Source: Stomoxys calcitrans
Taxonomy: Eukaryota; Arthropoda; Insecta; Diptera; Muscidae
Assembly (NCBI RefSeq): GCF_963082655.1
Contig: NC_081555.1
Location: forward strand, 150,276,005-150,340,004
Reading direction: 5' to 3'
DNA length: 64,000 bases
In this document: positions 1 to 10,409 of the stretch, piece after piece
How positions within the stretch are numbered: the first letter of the stretch is position 1
Layout of the letters: every line of letters starts with the position of its first letter
Notes under the pieces: model-generated
What the model was told of the DNA's origin: nothing
Databases searched by the model: none
What the model saw: the letters and a program-made list of their open reading frames with translations, nothing else
Position numbers and translations under genes: made by a program

Positions 1-860
1 AATTGGAAAACTACTTTTGTAGGCACGATTTACAATTGGAGACTAAGCAATTTTTATGACTACCCAACAAACAGGCAGACAGACACGAACACGGACAGAC
101 AGACAGACAGACAGTTATAGGTGCTGCTGTGGCAATAACTTGACAACGTTTGCAAATTTGTTGTCATTTCTGTGGAATCGCGCATTACATAAAACCTTAG
201 TTTTGTTGTTGGTTGTTTTGAGACATTCAGCGAAAGCCTCTTCATTTTCATACTGATTTTTTTTTCTGTTTGTCTTTCGTTCGTTTTGTTGATTTTTGTT
301 TTTTCATTGCCTTGGGCATAATTATTATTATTATTGTTATTACTATTATTTTTTTTTTTCTTTCTGTATGTCTGTCTGTTTAGCTTCTTCAGTATTTCCT
401 TTTGTTGTTTACAGTCTTCTTTATAATTTCACCGGAGGTCTTCTGTTTTCTCTGTATCATGCTCTTGCCACTATGGTTGTTGGTCTGTAAGACAATTTCC
501 GATGTTAAGTAGACAACCAGTCGACAAGCTCCACTTCCCCTTTGATCCATTTTTCATTTTTCTTTGCAGTTATTGTGGTTGTTGTTTTTCTTCAATTGAT
601 TAGAACTTGTAAATAGAGGAAATGGTAAGAGATCTCTGGCGGATATCCCATTTCCCATGTCATGGCTTTTTTCGCGTATTACAAAGATGAAGTTTTTGCT
701 TTATCAAGAAGAAATAAAATCACAAAATTTTAATTAAACACAAAATCTGTTGGTTGCTCTCGATGTAAGCTCCACCTCAAGGGGGCTTTGCATGCTGGGA
801 TACTTAGATATTGACGATCACAACGTTTTCTATAACGAATATCCTTTTGGCTGCTAAGAG
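1..860. other. Gene-free AT-rich stretch with simple repeats
   Basis: No supportable gene is present. A (CAGA)n tract lies near 84-113, and T-rich and (ATT)n runs near 310-360. Short open frames here are low-complexity and lack any recognisable motif. From about 860 rightward the sequence becomes the minus-strand retrotransposon described next. Confidence 0.6.
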
Positions 861-1449
861 ATACTCTGAGAGTCTAATCCTGTAGTGCATGGTTCGGTTG
901 ACTGGCCAATCAATTACAAATAGGTGTGAGTTCCTGGCAAGTCTTGTATTCCTGGGGAACATCCTAACGTGAAGGATAAGAAGACGAATATCCCTCGAAC
1001 ACATGCCATGAAAATAACGATAGAGCAATACAACGCTACCCACATTCCGACAATGTTCAAGAGAAGCAATAGAGTTTGATACCCTACTATCCCCAATCAG
1101 CACCATCGCTCACCGTTGAACCCGGTCAAGTAGCTTCAAGGATGATTTTGGAGCTTCTGCCCATATATGAGAGATATATTCCATCCTCGGCCAAATGTAG
1201 AAGGTATAGATATTGAGAAGATCAGAAGAGGTGAAATATTTCTTGCACCGCTTAAGAAAGTCGAAACACTTGAATGCTTCTTTCGACACTTCGAATACGT
1301 GTTTTGACCAACGGACATCACATTGTATCGTCATGTCCAGAACATCAAGAGCATCTTACTGTTCAATATCTATACCGTCGATAGATATCGAAGAGAGATA
1401 TCAAGAAACAGCACTGCGTCTTTTGTGCGTTAAAGTCTACTCTGTTCAT

Positions 1450-2083
1450 TCTAGCCCACTCGGAAATAGCCAACAAATCCTGGGAGAGCATCTCATCCAT
1501 AATGCGCCTCCTGTCCATAATTTCTTGAGAACCGGGCCTATGGTCGAATGAATATGAATGACATAGACTGGTGTCATTAGCAAATGAGTAGACTGAATTC
1601 GAAGTCTGACCCAATAGATCGTCAATGAAAATAAGAAAAATGGAAGGGGGAAGGGGACAGAGCCTTGTGGAACACCTGCGGTCAATGTATACTCATGTGA
1701 TGAGAACCCATCTACAACCCATGGCCAACAAATCCTGGGAGAGCGTCTCATCCATCGTCAATGAAAATAAGAAAAAGGGAAGGGGGAAGGGGACAGAGCC
1801 TTGTGGCACACCTGCGGTCAATGTATACTCATGTGATGAGAACCCATCTACAACCCATGGCCAAAAAATCCTGGGAGAGCGTCTCATCCATAATGCGCCT
1901 CATGTCCACAATTTCTTGAAAACTGGACCTATGGTCGAATGAATATGAATGACACAGACTGTTGTCATTGGCAAATGAGTAGACTGAATTCGAAGTCTGA
2001 CCCAATAGATCGTCAATGGGGAAAGGACAGAGCCTTGTGGCGCACCTGCGGTCAATGTATACTCATGTGATGAGAACCCATCT
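1450..2083 (-). repeat. Tandem duplication inside family A RT
   Basis: The block containing the VPQGSV region and the following palm/thumb coding sequence recurs. CCAACAAATCCTGGGAGAGC-like sequence occurs at 1470, 1725 and 1861 (spacings 255 and 136), and GTCAATG-led blocks occur at 1621, 1757 and 2012. Copies are closely similar, so the duplication came after this copy inserted. It destroys the protein. Confidence 0.85.
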
Positions 2084-2084
2084 A

Positions 2085-2316
2085 CAGGGTGGCTGATGAA
2101 TATTGCTACAATGATGAATATTGCTACATTTTTTTTTCGGTGTATGGAATACATTTTTCTTTTATTCATGTTAAATTAAATTATTAAATTAATTATTAAA
2201 TTATTATTAATTAAATTAATTAATTAATTAATTAAATTAATTATTAAATTATTATTATTAAATAGAAAAAAAGTTATTACATTTTTTTTTGGTAGCGGCT
2301 TTCATCAGCCACCCTG
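2085..2316. mobile_element. 232-bp MITE with 16-bp perfect TIRs, TA target site
   Basis: The inverted repeats CAGGGTGGCTGATGAA (2085-2100) and TTCATCAGCCACCCTG (2301-2316) match perfectly and are flanked by TA on both sides (2083-2084 and 2317-2318). The interior is mostly A/T with runs of TTAA. It has no coding capacity. A TA duplication fits the Tc1/mariner superfamily. It sits inside the RT of family A, just upstream of the VPQGSV block, so it inserted after that LINE. Confidence 0.85.
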
Positions 2317-2911
2317 TATAACACCTCCTATAGTGCGATCTCTTAGAAAGCTCGATATAAATCGAACAACAAGCTTTGATAAAAGTGCACCATGCCAGAC
2401 CCTATCAAATGCCTTGGAGATATCCGGAGCCACGACCTTACTCTCACCAAACTGGTGGATAGAGCGACTCCATCGTTGCGACAAAAATGCCATTAGGTCT
2501 CCTGTAGAGCGATTTCTGCGGAACCCATACTGTCGGTCGCTAAGAAGGCCATTGGACTCTAAATATCTGACAAGATGATGGTTAACCATACTCTCCATAA
2601 CCTTGGAGAGTGCGGAGCATATCGCAATTGGCCGGTAATTCGCAGGGTTGTTCGCCCCACCTTTTTTTTGGGGATGGGCTGAACGTTCGCAACCTTCCAA
2701 CGCGCCGGGAAAACTCCTGCACGTTAAGCAATGTTGAAAAGGTTGCGTAGTGGACGAGCAAGTGTCGAAGAACACTTAGAAAGGACAAGTGTTGATATAC
2801 CGTCCGGGCCCGGAGATTTATTAACGTCGAGAACCGCAAGAACCCTTTTAACTCGACGTGTTCGAAAGAATATCTGAGGCATCGAACTAGGGAGTGGTTG
2901 ATTGCTAAACG

Positions 2912-3235
2912 GCAAGGAAGAATTTTCTGCAAACATTTCATCCAGTAGATTAGCCTTATCAACCGGGTCAGTGAATACCTGATCATCCTTAACAAGAGTT
3001 GGGATTGCCAATGGGTTGCCCTTTACTCTTTTTACGAATGACCAAAAGCTTTTGCTTCCCCTCGGAGAACAAGGAAGAGTTTCCTGCAAACATTTCAGCC
3101 AGTAGATTAACCTTATCAACCGGGTCAGTGAATACCTGACCATCCTTAACAAGAGTTGGAATTCCCGATGGGTTGCCCTTTACTCTTTTTACGAATGACC
3201 AAAAGCCCTTGCTTCCCCTCGGAGAAGCAACAACT
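2912..3235 (-). repeat. Tandem duplication in family A linker
   Basis: A segment of about 150-160 bp encoding the EN-RT linker (GFWSFVKRVKGNP, then PTLVKDGQVFTDPVDKVNLL) is present twice in direct orientation, near 2912-3060 and 3062-3235. The two copies differ at few positions. Confidence 0.8.
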
Positions 3236-3879
3236 TTGTGCACGAAGACGCTGTTCGTAAAGAAACTTTTCGGTACTCTGACACACGAAGTTCATACCGG
3301 TTTGTGCAGAATTTCGGTATTGGCATTTTTGTTCAGACGCCAAGTCCTAAATTCATCCTCTTTTGATCTGGCAGCATCTCTGCATGCCCGGTTAAAGAGA
3401 AATACAGCAGCATTTACTTCACCGTTTAGAAATCAAAGTTTCCAATTAAAATGCTGGAAAAATTGTTCGTTGAGCTCAGCCCCACGTGCTCTTTCGTATA
3501 CAAAAATTGACCGCTTCAGTGCTGCACAAGAGGCGGCGCGAAGAGCAGAATACGAAAAGAACGCTGACATGGTCCAGTGATCGGAATTACCAAGAGGTGC
3601 AAGGACATTAACTTCATACTTCTCAGGGTGCAAAGTTAAGAATAGGTCAAAAGTGTTATGTTGGTGTTCTTCGAAACATGAAATGTGTGTCGGTTCAATC
3701 ACTAGTTGCAACAGACCATTCTGTGCGGCGAATAGCTCGCCGTATTGACCCTCCGGAGTCGTATGTCCCGAATGGGAAAGTTTAATAAATGTGTTAACTC
3801 TTTGGTGATGAATACACTGAATGCAACTCTGATTTCAATGTCCAAGTAACTCTTCACTGTACGCCTGAAATACTCCAGA

Positions 3880-5540
3880 TTCATTAAATCGTTAGGCTAA
3901 ACAAGGATTTGTTTATGACAGTTCTTATTTTGTATAAACACTATTATTGTTATTTTAATATTCCTATCGCAAAAGGAAAATTCCTCTATTTCCTATTATT
4001 TTTGCATATTACTGTAATGCTCTCTCTCACTCTCTCTTTCTCTCTTTTGATTAAGACTCATACTTTTTCCTCTCTGGCTCTTTCAGTCTCCAACCATTTA
4101 TGAACCATTAGCATGAAAGTCCTTATTAATCATGTTCTCTCTCTCTCCCTCACTGGCACTCATATGTAGCATGACATTTAAAACTCTCCCACAGTTTGAC
4201 CTCTTTTTCGAGTTTCGTGTATATAGAGGAATTCGTCTATGTGGTTATATATGAAACCAAGAAGAAGAAGAAGAAGTCTATGTGGTTATGTCATTCGAAA
4301 TTTATGACAGTTAAATATTTCGAATTTGCGTTTATTTTCCATCTTTTGTTTGTGCTGTCGCTGCTAGCGTTGCCGCCTGCCTCCTCTTTGTCTTCTTCTT
4401 CTTCTTCTTGTTATTCGTTTTGCATTTTGTCCATTTAATAATAACAACACAAAAGCATTAAACCACTTAACTAAGGTTGACAATTAGATTTTGTGTTGTT
4501 GTACGTTCTATTCGCGCACTTTGTTGTTGTACATTTCTACTGTAAATGGATGTGGTACATGCCACAACTGTGGCTACTAGTCTGCCAAAGTCCACCCTCT
4601 TGCGTTTATTACAGTAGTTGCTTGTTGTTATTGTTATTAATAGCGCTTGTCGGCAGAATAACTGACGAACTAATAAACTTAAGCTAACCTGCCTCCCAGC
4701 CAGCCTTCTGCCTAACGCCCATGACAGTAGACAACATACAAACAAACCGCCCCAAAAATATTGAAAAAAAAAAAAAACTAACACACAACATAATGACCGA
4801 TCGACCAAACGAACGAACGAACGACCGCCCGGCCGACCAACACACGGGCCACTCATAATACCTCATATGGCACAAAGTACATTTTCTCTGCTCTCCCATG
4901 GTTAGTTTTTTTTTCACTTATTGCAAAAAAAAAGACAAATCAACAACATACGCGTGCACTTACTATGTTCATTGCTTTGTTGGGCTGAACACACACACAC
5001 ATATATATAGTCTTAGAGAAATGTACAAACACGACTACTTAATATGTAACTAAGTACACTACTGTGATTTACTTTAGTGACACTGTCATACATTATTACT
5101 TCCATAATATTGACGACAATGGATGGATGGATGGACGGACAACAACAACAACAAGTGCACAGAACAAGCAACACCAACAACAATGACAAGAGCCTATGAG
5201 CAACAGCTGCTGGTTAGTTCACCAATAGCAACAACCACCACAATCGGGCATCGGGCAACAATTGTGAATAAAACACAATAATCATATTAAAGCGACAAGT
5301 GCTACTCTACTATATATGTATGTATGTATGTGTGTATGTATTTTATGTTACTTGACTTAATGCAACCAACAGCCACTGAGCAACAAGGCGACAGCGCGCT
5401 CTGTTACTCACTGCTGTTTCGTATGTGTGAGAACATTTGCTGATGAATTGGGGGTAGTATGCAAGTGCATGTTTAGAGAAATAGAAATTAGATAGGGAAT
5501 AGAGGAATTCTAAGGATTTAAATAAGTCTTGTGGCAATAT
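3880..5540. other. Gene-free unique stretch with microsatellites
   Basis: No gene is supported. It contains CT-rich runs (4021-4050, 4137-4151), an (AAG)n tract near 4259-4275, poly-A near 4755-4775, (CA)n(TA)n near 4990-5008, (CAA)n near 5140-5155 and (TATG)n near 5310-5335. The composition is typical of fly intergenic or intronic DNA. Confidence 0.6.
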
Positions 5541-5542
5541 AA

Positions 5543-5745
5543 ACAAGTAAAAGCGTGCTAAGTTTGGTTGGGCCGAATCTTGGGAACCCAGCACCATGGA
5601 TTCTGCTAAAATATGGGAGTATATGTGGTTATACACCGATTTGGAGTGTACTTGGCTCAAGTGTTGAGACGCATAACATAAAATTTTAGCCAAATCTGAT
5701 AAAAATCGCGGCTTGTATGGTCTCAAGATTTCTGTAAAAGTACGT
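5543..5745 (+). mobile_element. Head fragment of palindrome-headed tandem-repeat element
   Basis: It begins with ACAAGTAAAAGCGTGCTAAG followed by a decayed palindrome (related to TTCGGCCGGGCCGAA) and then CCAGCACCATGGATTCTGC. A partial ~150-bp unit follows (ACACCGATTTGGAG...). It is cut off where the transposase remnant begins. The same head recurs at 13681, 27164, 34380, 35630, 40526 and 63380. Confidence 0.7.
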
Positions 5746-5749
5746 TCGA

Positions 5750-6350
5750 TATCATTTTGTATGGAACTCGATTTCTTCTGCATGGCCACCATGGGGACGT
5801 TTCCAGAAGTTCAAACGCTGAACCCAATTTTCGAGGGTTTTCAAGCATGAATCGGCCGATACTGCTGCAATTTCTCGTTCAATATTCGTACGAAGTCCCT
5901 CAATCGTCGTTGGCTTGTTGGTATAGATCATAGACTAGACGAAGCCCCACAGAAAATGGTCTAACAGCGTCAAATCGCACAGCCGAGGCGGCCAATCGAC
6001 TGGATAATTTCGTGAGATAACACTTTCCCCAAACTTGGTTTCCAATAAATTGATTGTGACATTGGCTGTGTGACTTGTCGCGCCGTCCTGTTGGAACCAC
6101 ATGTCCTACATGTCCATATCATCCAATTTAGGGCCACAAATTTTATGTTATCATTCAACGGTAGCGAACAGTAACGTGACGGTCTTGATCATCTCGGCAG
6201 AAGTACGGCCCAATGACGCCGCCGGCCCATAAACCGCACCAAACCGTAATTTTTCGGAATGCAATGATGACTCATGAAGTAAGTCTGCATTGCTGTCTGA
6301 CCAATAACGAATAGTTTCGCCTATTGACGAAGTCATTCAGCCAGCAATAA
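5750..6350 (-). pseudogene. Dead Tc1/mariner-superfamily transposase (C-terminal half)
   Basis: The minus strand reads through the DDE catalytic core. FSDEAYCWLNDFVNRRNY lies near 6340-6290 (first catalytic D), TVWCGLWAGGVIGPYF near 6240, WFQQDGATSHTANVT near 6100-6055 (second D), and DWPPRLCDLTLLDHFLWGF near 6003-5947 (third D). By codon count 36 residues separate the second and third D. It ends with a conserved tail (NWVQRLNFWKRPHGGHAEEI) and a stop near 5753. In-frame stops and shifts are present, for example after HFLWGFV, so it is inactive. The N-terminal DNA-binding half is absent here; a piece of that half lies near 14630. The superfamily call rests on the motifs; the subfamily is uncertain. 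Confidence 0.85.
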
Positions 6351-6654
6351 GCCTCATCGCTGAAGCATCATTTGCTGTGCCTATAGGTCCACTTTTGTAG
6401 CGTCTCTGAAAAAAACGATGTACTTGATATAAAGGTTGATGAAACCATTCGGGTATCTCCATACAAATCTTATCGTGCATTGGTCCACTTTGTTCGCCTT
6501 AGGAGCAGGTGGAAGAGAACAAGAGGAAGCAGAAAAAACGGTAAAAAAGGACAGAAAAGGGAAACTAGCGCCTAAAGCCTAGTACTGACTTCATTCGCAT
6601 TTTCGTTTTTATTCCCTACACCACTACATTCACAAAGTTATAATACCCTGTACC

Positions 6655-6712
6655 ACTACAGGGTACTATAACTAACCAGGATTCGAACCCAGGCGTTCAG
6701 GGTCGTAGTCGG
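6655..6712 (-). mobile_element. Fragment of tRNA-derived SINE (family 1)
   Basis: On the minus strand this carries a pol III B box, GGTTCGAATCC, within the CTGAACGCCTGGGTTCGAAT context seen in the complete SINEs at 42.2 and 43.2 kb. The rest of the element is missing. Confidence 0.55.
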
Positions 6713-6782
6713 TCATGTATCCGAATTCTGTTTCTTCTTGCGTCCAACACGACGTTAAAGACCTAACGTTGCAATAACCATT

Positions 6783-7290
6783 TCGCGCGGTCATCGTAGA
6801 AGGCATCCACATTTGTCCAGGTGCAAGACTCTTATCAGCAGTCCTAAGTCATGGTTACTCAGACTCAGGAATAGCGAATTCCTGTTGTGCTAAATACTCA
6901 GCCACAGGGCCTTTGATACCCTACAGCACCAGCCCATGCCTTATTCGCGCGGTCATCGCAGAAGGCATCCACATTTCCAGGTGCAAGACTCTTAGCAGCA
7001 GTCTTAAGTCATGGTTTCTCAGACTCAGGATTAGCGAATTCCTGTTGCGCTAAATATTCAGCCACAGGGCCTTTGATACCCTACAACCTACAGCACTAGC
7101 CCATGCCTTATTCGCGCTGTCATCGTAAAAGGCATCCACATTTCCAGTTACAAGACTCTTATCAGCAGTCTTAAGTCTTGCCTTCTCAGCCTCAGGATTA
7201 GCGACTTTCTGTTGCGCTAAATACTCAGCCACAGGGCCTTTAATACCCTATAACCTACAGCACATGCCTTATTCGTAGAAGGCATGGTAG
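6783..7290 (-). repeat. ~165-bp tandem triplication at the 3' side of family B
   Basis: The phrase CGCGCGGTCATCG begins at 6784 and 6946, and a variant begins at 7113 (spacings 162 and 167). A partial fourth unit follows to about 7290. On the minus strand each unit reads as variants of NVDAFYDDSANKAWASAVG plus AEYLAQQKVANPE. Confidence 0.85.
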
Positions 7291-8381
7291 AAGGCATCCA
7301 CATTTTCAGGTACAAGAAGCTCGCACATTGGAGCGCTCACTGGTTCTGTAGCAAAATCTGCGGCAATCGGCGTTCCACTTCCGACTAGGTCAGCGGCCGC
7401 TTCGTTCTTCGCCACATCTTGTTGGCCCTGCCTCCAGCATAGCTGACAGCCTTTCCCATGGTTCCAAGAAGTTCTTTGCATCTTCTAACCAGTTTCGATC
7501 TCACAGGGCTCGATGCTAGCACCACCTGACTGTTCACGTTTTCATTAGCCCGCCACATCAACATCATCTCCAGTGGCTTCAGAATCACGAAAACCGTCAC
7601 CTGAATGATGCTGCATCCATACAGTAGCCTATAAGATTCCCTGATTCCAGGTATTCAATGAAGATTTCTGCTCTACTGCCCCCATCCGTGTATATAGAGG
7701 GTCACGGTAACAGCGGGTTGTCCCCAGTCCACAGATTTATTTTCGGGAAAATGACGCCCAACCCATCAACAAGGTAGAACTCTCCTATTATATAATCATT
7801 CGCGAAGCATAAAGAATATCGCCTCGCGGCCTCACCATCCTCCCCGTAGTACAGAAGAATGCCCTAAGTTTGAGTAGCGCCGTGTACCTCCCTCAGTCTT
7901 ATGGCGAACTTTGTTGACAGAAATTCAACATAAAGGTGCAAAAGCCGAGATGTAACTGACTCCCTCAATCTTATGGGAATCTTTGTTGACACAAACCCAA
8001 CGTATAGATGCAAAGGCTTAAGGTCGAAAATGGTATTCAGCGCTTTACTCGGGGCACTTTCCCTTGCCCCAGAAATCAGCACTGTAGAAGGTACCCTGTA
8101 CCTTCTCGGTCAACCTGCGGAAGGCACAGTTCTCCCAGAGGCTTGTTCCACACCAGACATCCATAGGCGCTAAACATTCAAGGCACCGTCCCCTACCTAA
8201 TCCCGCAACTCCTTCCTTTCAATCTGCGACAAAAGTAGAGCGCATTCAGTCCCTTTTTGAACCCCTCTTCGACATTGCTTCTCCAACCTAGTTTCTAATC
8301 AACAATCACGCCCAAGTACTTTTCCTCCGAAGAAAGCGGCATTCATTATAGGTCCCCTAAAAATACCCGGCTTCTTCCTAT

Positions 8382-8662
8382 GCAAATTTGCTCATTGACA
8401 TTCCTTTGAAGAACAGGTCCAAACTTCTCACATATTAATGAAAGCTTTCCGAAAGGTAAGGCTCAATGATAAGGAACCTCAATGATAAGGAACCTTAATG
8501 ATAAGGAACCTCAATGATGCGGCTCAATGATAACTGATCTCACAAATGTCGCCAGCATTAGGAGGGGATAACCACCCCCCCAAACACTTTTTCCATTGTT
8601 CTCGCCAGGATTCGAACCCAGGCGTTCAGCGTCATAAATGCTAACCTCGGCGCTACGGTGGC
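8382..8662 (-). mobile_element. tRNA-derived SINE (family 1), internally expanded
   Basis: On the minus strand it has the 5' head GCCACCGTAGCGC-type sequence near 8662-8650, a B box GGTTCGAATCC near 8620, and a tail near 8382-8400. It lies within family B; its flanks (cttcttcct on the left, ctggtgaaaagt on the right) join to re-form a family B repeat unit. The middle carries a small tandem array, described separately. Short A-box region: part of the usual head is deleted. Confidence 0.75.
8461..8531 (+). repeat. Short tandem array born inside the SINE
   Basis: The motif CTCAATGATAAGGAAC recurs about three times, plus degenerate copies, at 16-17-bp spacing. Other SINE copies in the window have a single CTCAATGATAAGGGACC here, so the expansion is specific to this copy. 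Confidence 0.8.
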
Positions 8663-8695
8663 CTGGTGAAAAGTACAAGTTCAGTATTTCATGGA

Positions 8696-9400
8696 ATTAT
8701 GTCAATCCCGTTAGCCCTCGCCCATCCTAACAGCTTCCCCAAAGCTCCCTGAGTGAGGTCTGTAAGAGTGGAGAGGAAACGGTCACCCACCATGATGACG
8801 CAGTCGTCCGGCCACCGTAGGGCGGATATCTTCTATCCTACGGTGACTTCCAACCAGCTTCTTCCTCCTGGTGAAAAGTACCAGTTTAAGTTTTCTTTAT
8901 GCCAATCCCGTTAGGTCTCACCCATCCAGACAGCTTCCTCAAAGCTAACTGAGTGGGGACTGTAAAAGTAGAGAGGAAACGACCACGAATCATGATGATG
9001 ACGTCACCCAGTCACCGTAAGGCGGACATCCTCTACCGTACGGTGGCCTCCAACCAGCTTCTTCCACCTGGTGAAAAGTACCAGTTCAGTCTTTCTTGGT
9101 TTTATGCCAATCCCGTTAGTCCTCGCCCATCCAGACAGCTTCCCCAAAGCTCCCTGAGTGAGGACTGTAAGAGCGGAGAGGAAACGGTCACCCAGCATGA
9201 TGACGAAGTTGTCCGGCCACCGTAGGGCGGATATCTTTTACCCTACGGTGGCTTCCAGCCAGCCTCTTCCACCTGGTGAAAAGTACCAGTTTAGTCCTTC
9301 TTGGATTTATGCTAATCGCGTTAGCCCTCACCCTTCCGGACAGCTTCCGCGAAGCTTCTTAAATGAGATCTTTAATAGTAGAGAGGAAACGGCCACCCAC
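8696..9400 (-). repeat. Four ~200-205-bp tandem units inside family B RT
   Basis: ATCCCGTTAG or a close variant begins at 8705, 8905, 9110 and 9315. Each unit encodes on the minus strand a version of LTQGALGKLSGWARTNGIGI plus KTELVLFTRWKKL. Units also contain an inverted repeat (CACCGTAGG / CCTACGGTG, for example near 8813-8846). A single copy of this segment is expected in a normal RT. Confidence 0.85.
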
Positions 9401-10129
9401 CATGGTAACGACGTGGTCCTCAGTCTCTCCCTCTCAAATGGCTTCAGTATCCCATTGAAAACCAGAAGCCTCTATAAGGGAAATAAAACTCCTCCTTGCG
9501 GAGTTCCTCTGCATCGAGCCCTCTTTCAAAGATATTTCGGCCTTTCAGCATGATATAGACCAAATTTACCAAAAACGGAGGGACTTTTCATGTCCATCAG
9601 TGTTCCATGTATGGACTCCAACTTCACGTTATTAAAAGCCCCTTCTATGTCCAAGAAGGCCGCGCCCACCCAAACTCCCCTGGATGTACCCAACCACACT
9701 GGAGGACACTGTCAACCAACCGACCTTAGTATACGCATGTCGTATACCAATGAAAGGTCAAGAGGGTCCCTAATACATATTTCAATTAGTCTCCCCAATA
9801 AAGGAAGAGAGGCTGATTGGCTTGTAGTCCTCGGATAGAGTTTGGCTCGATTTCCCCGGTTTCGGGGTATAAACCATTCTAATCTCCCATCACCCAGTCG
9901 GTAAATAGTCCAGCAAAACGCAGCACTTAAAAATCATCTCAAGATGTCATAGGGCACACAGTCCTAAACTTTGTAGCATTGTAGGCAGCGTGCCATCCGG
10001 TCCCCTTTGACTTTTAAAGTTGAATCGAATGCAGTGCCCAGACTATTTTTCGCGGAAAGTAACGCGGCATGGTACCATCGATATCATACGGGTTATTTGA
10101 CTCACCGGCCACCTCCGCTCGGAGGCCAC

Positions 10130-10407
10130 CGTGGCTATTAGCATGTCCGCCTATGACGTCAAGCGCCTGGGTTCAAATCCTAGCGAGAACATCCGGCGGC
10201 GGTTTTCCCCTTTTATGCAATGCATAAAAGCGATGTAAAAACTTCTCCCCCAAGAAGTGTCGCACTGCGGCACGCCGTTCGGATTCGGCTATAAAAAGAG
10301 GTCCCTAATCGTTGAGCTTGAACTTGAATCGGAAAGCACTCATTGATATGTAAGAAGTTTACCTTTGTTCCTCAATGGTATGTTCATGGGCAAGTTTGCA
10401 TTTTTTG
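10130..10407 (+). mobile_element. tRNA-derived SINE (family 1), plus copy
   Basis: It starts at GGAGGCCACCGTGGCTATTA (A-box region), with a B-box relative GGTTCAAATCC near 10171. The body GTGTCGCACTGCGGCACGCC and GGCTATAAAAAGAGGTCCC follows, and it ends near TGTTCATGGGCAAGTTTGCA. The B box carries a substitution, so it is probably inactive. Confidence 0.85.
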
Positions 10408-10409
10408 GC

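Larger units (their letters stand above)
860..3870 (-). pseudogene. Dead non-LTR retrotransposon, family A (EN + RT), minus copy
   Basis: Read on the minus strand from 3870 down, this encodes the end of an APE-type endonuclease (LSHSGHTTPEGQYGELFAA, then QLVIEPTHIS and GNSDHW near 3575-3800). A linker follows, then reverse transcriptase: SPGPDGIS near 2810, YRPIAICS near 2630, the QYGFRRNRSTGD block near 2530 and DISKAFDRVWH near 2400. After an inserted MITE come the VPQGSV block and a palm motif mutated to FANDTS (the better copy at 19 kb has FADDSN), then a thumb region with NSIASLEHCRNVG and YRYFHGMC near 1000. The product copied LINE RNA into DNA at the target site when active. No RNase H was seen, so a CR1/jockey-like group is likely, but the clade is inferred. 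The reading frame shifts repeatedly, the MITE interrupts it, and two segments are tandemly duplicated. The 3' end is lost near 860. Confidence 0.85.
6783..10020 (-). pseudogene. Dead non-LTR retrotransposon, family B (RT + RNase H)
   Basis: Read from 10020 leftward on the minus strand, it shows the start of an RT domain (GPDGTLPTMLQ near 9990; YKPISLSS near 9810), the catalytic-block relative AFLDIEGAFNNVKLESIHG near 9660-9604 and RCRGTPQGGVLFPL near 9515-9475. The later RT/thumb follows (GALGKLSGWARTNGIGIKPR near 9150; PLHLYVGFVSTKI near 7995), then an RNase H-like stretch (YTDGG near 7690; NEAAADLVGSGTP near 7410-7370). RNase H downstream of RT suggests the I-like group. It has many stops and shifts, a SINE at 8382-8662 and two expanded tandem segments. 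It cannot make a working protein. Confidence 0.8.
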
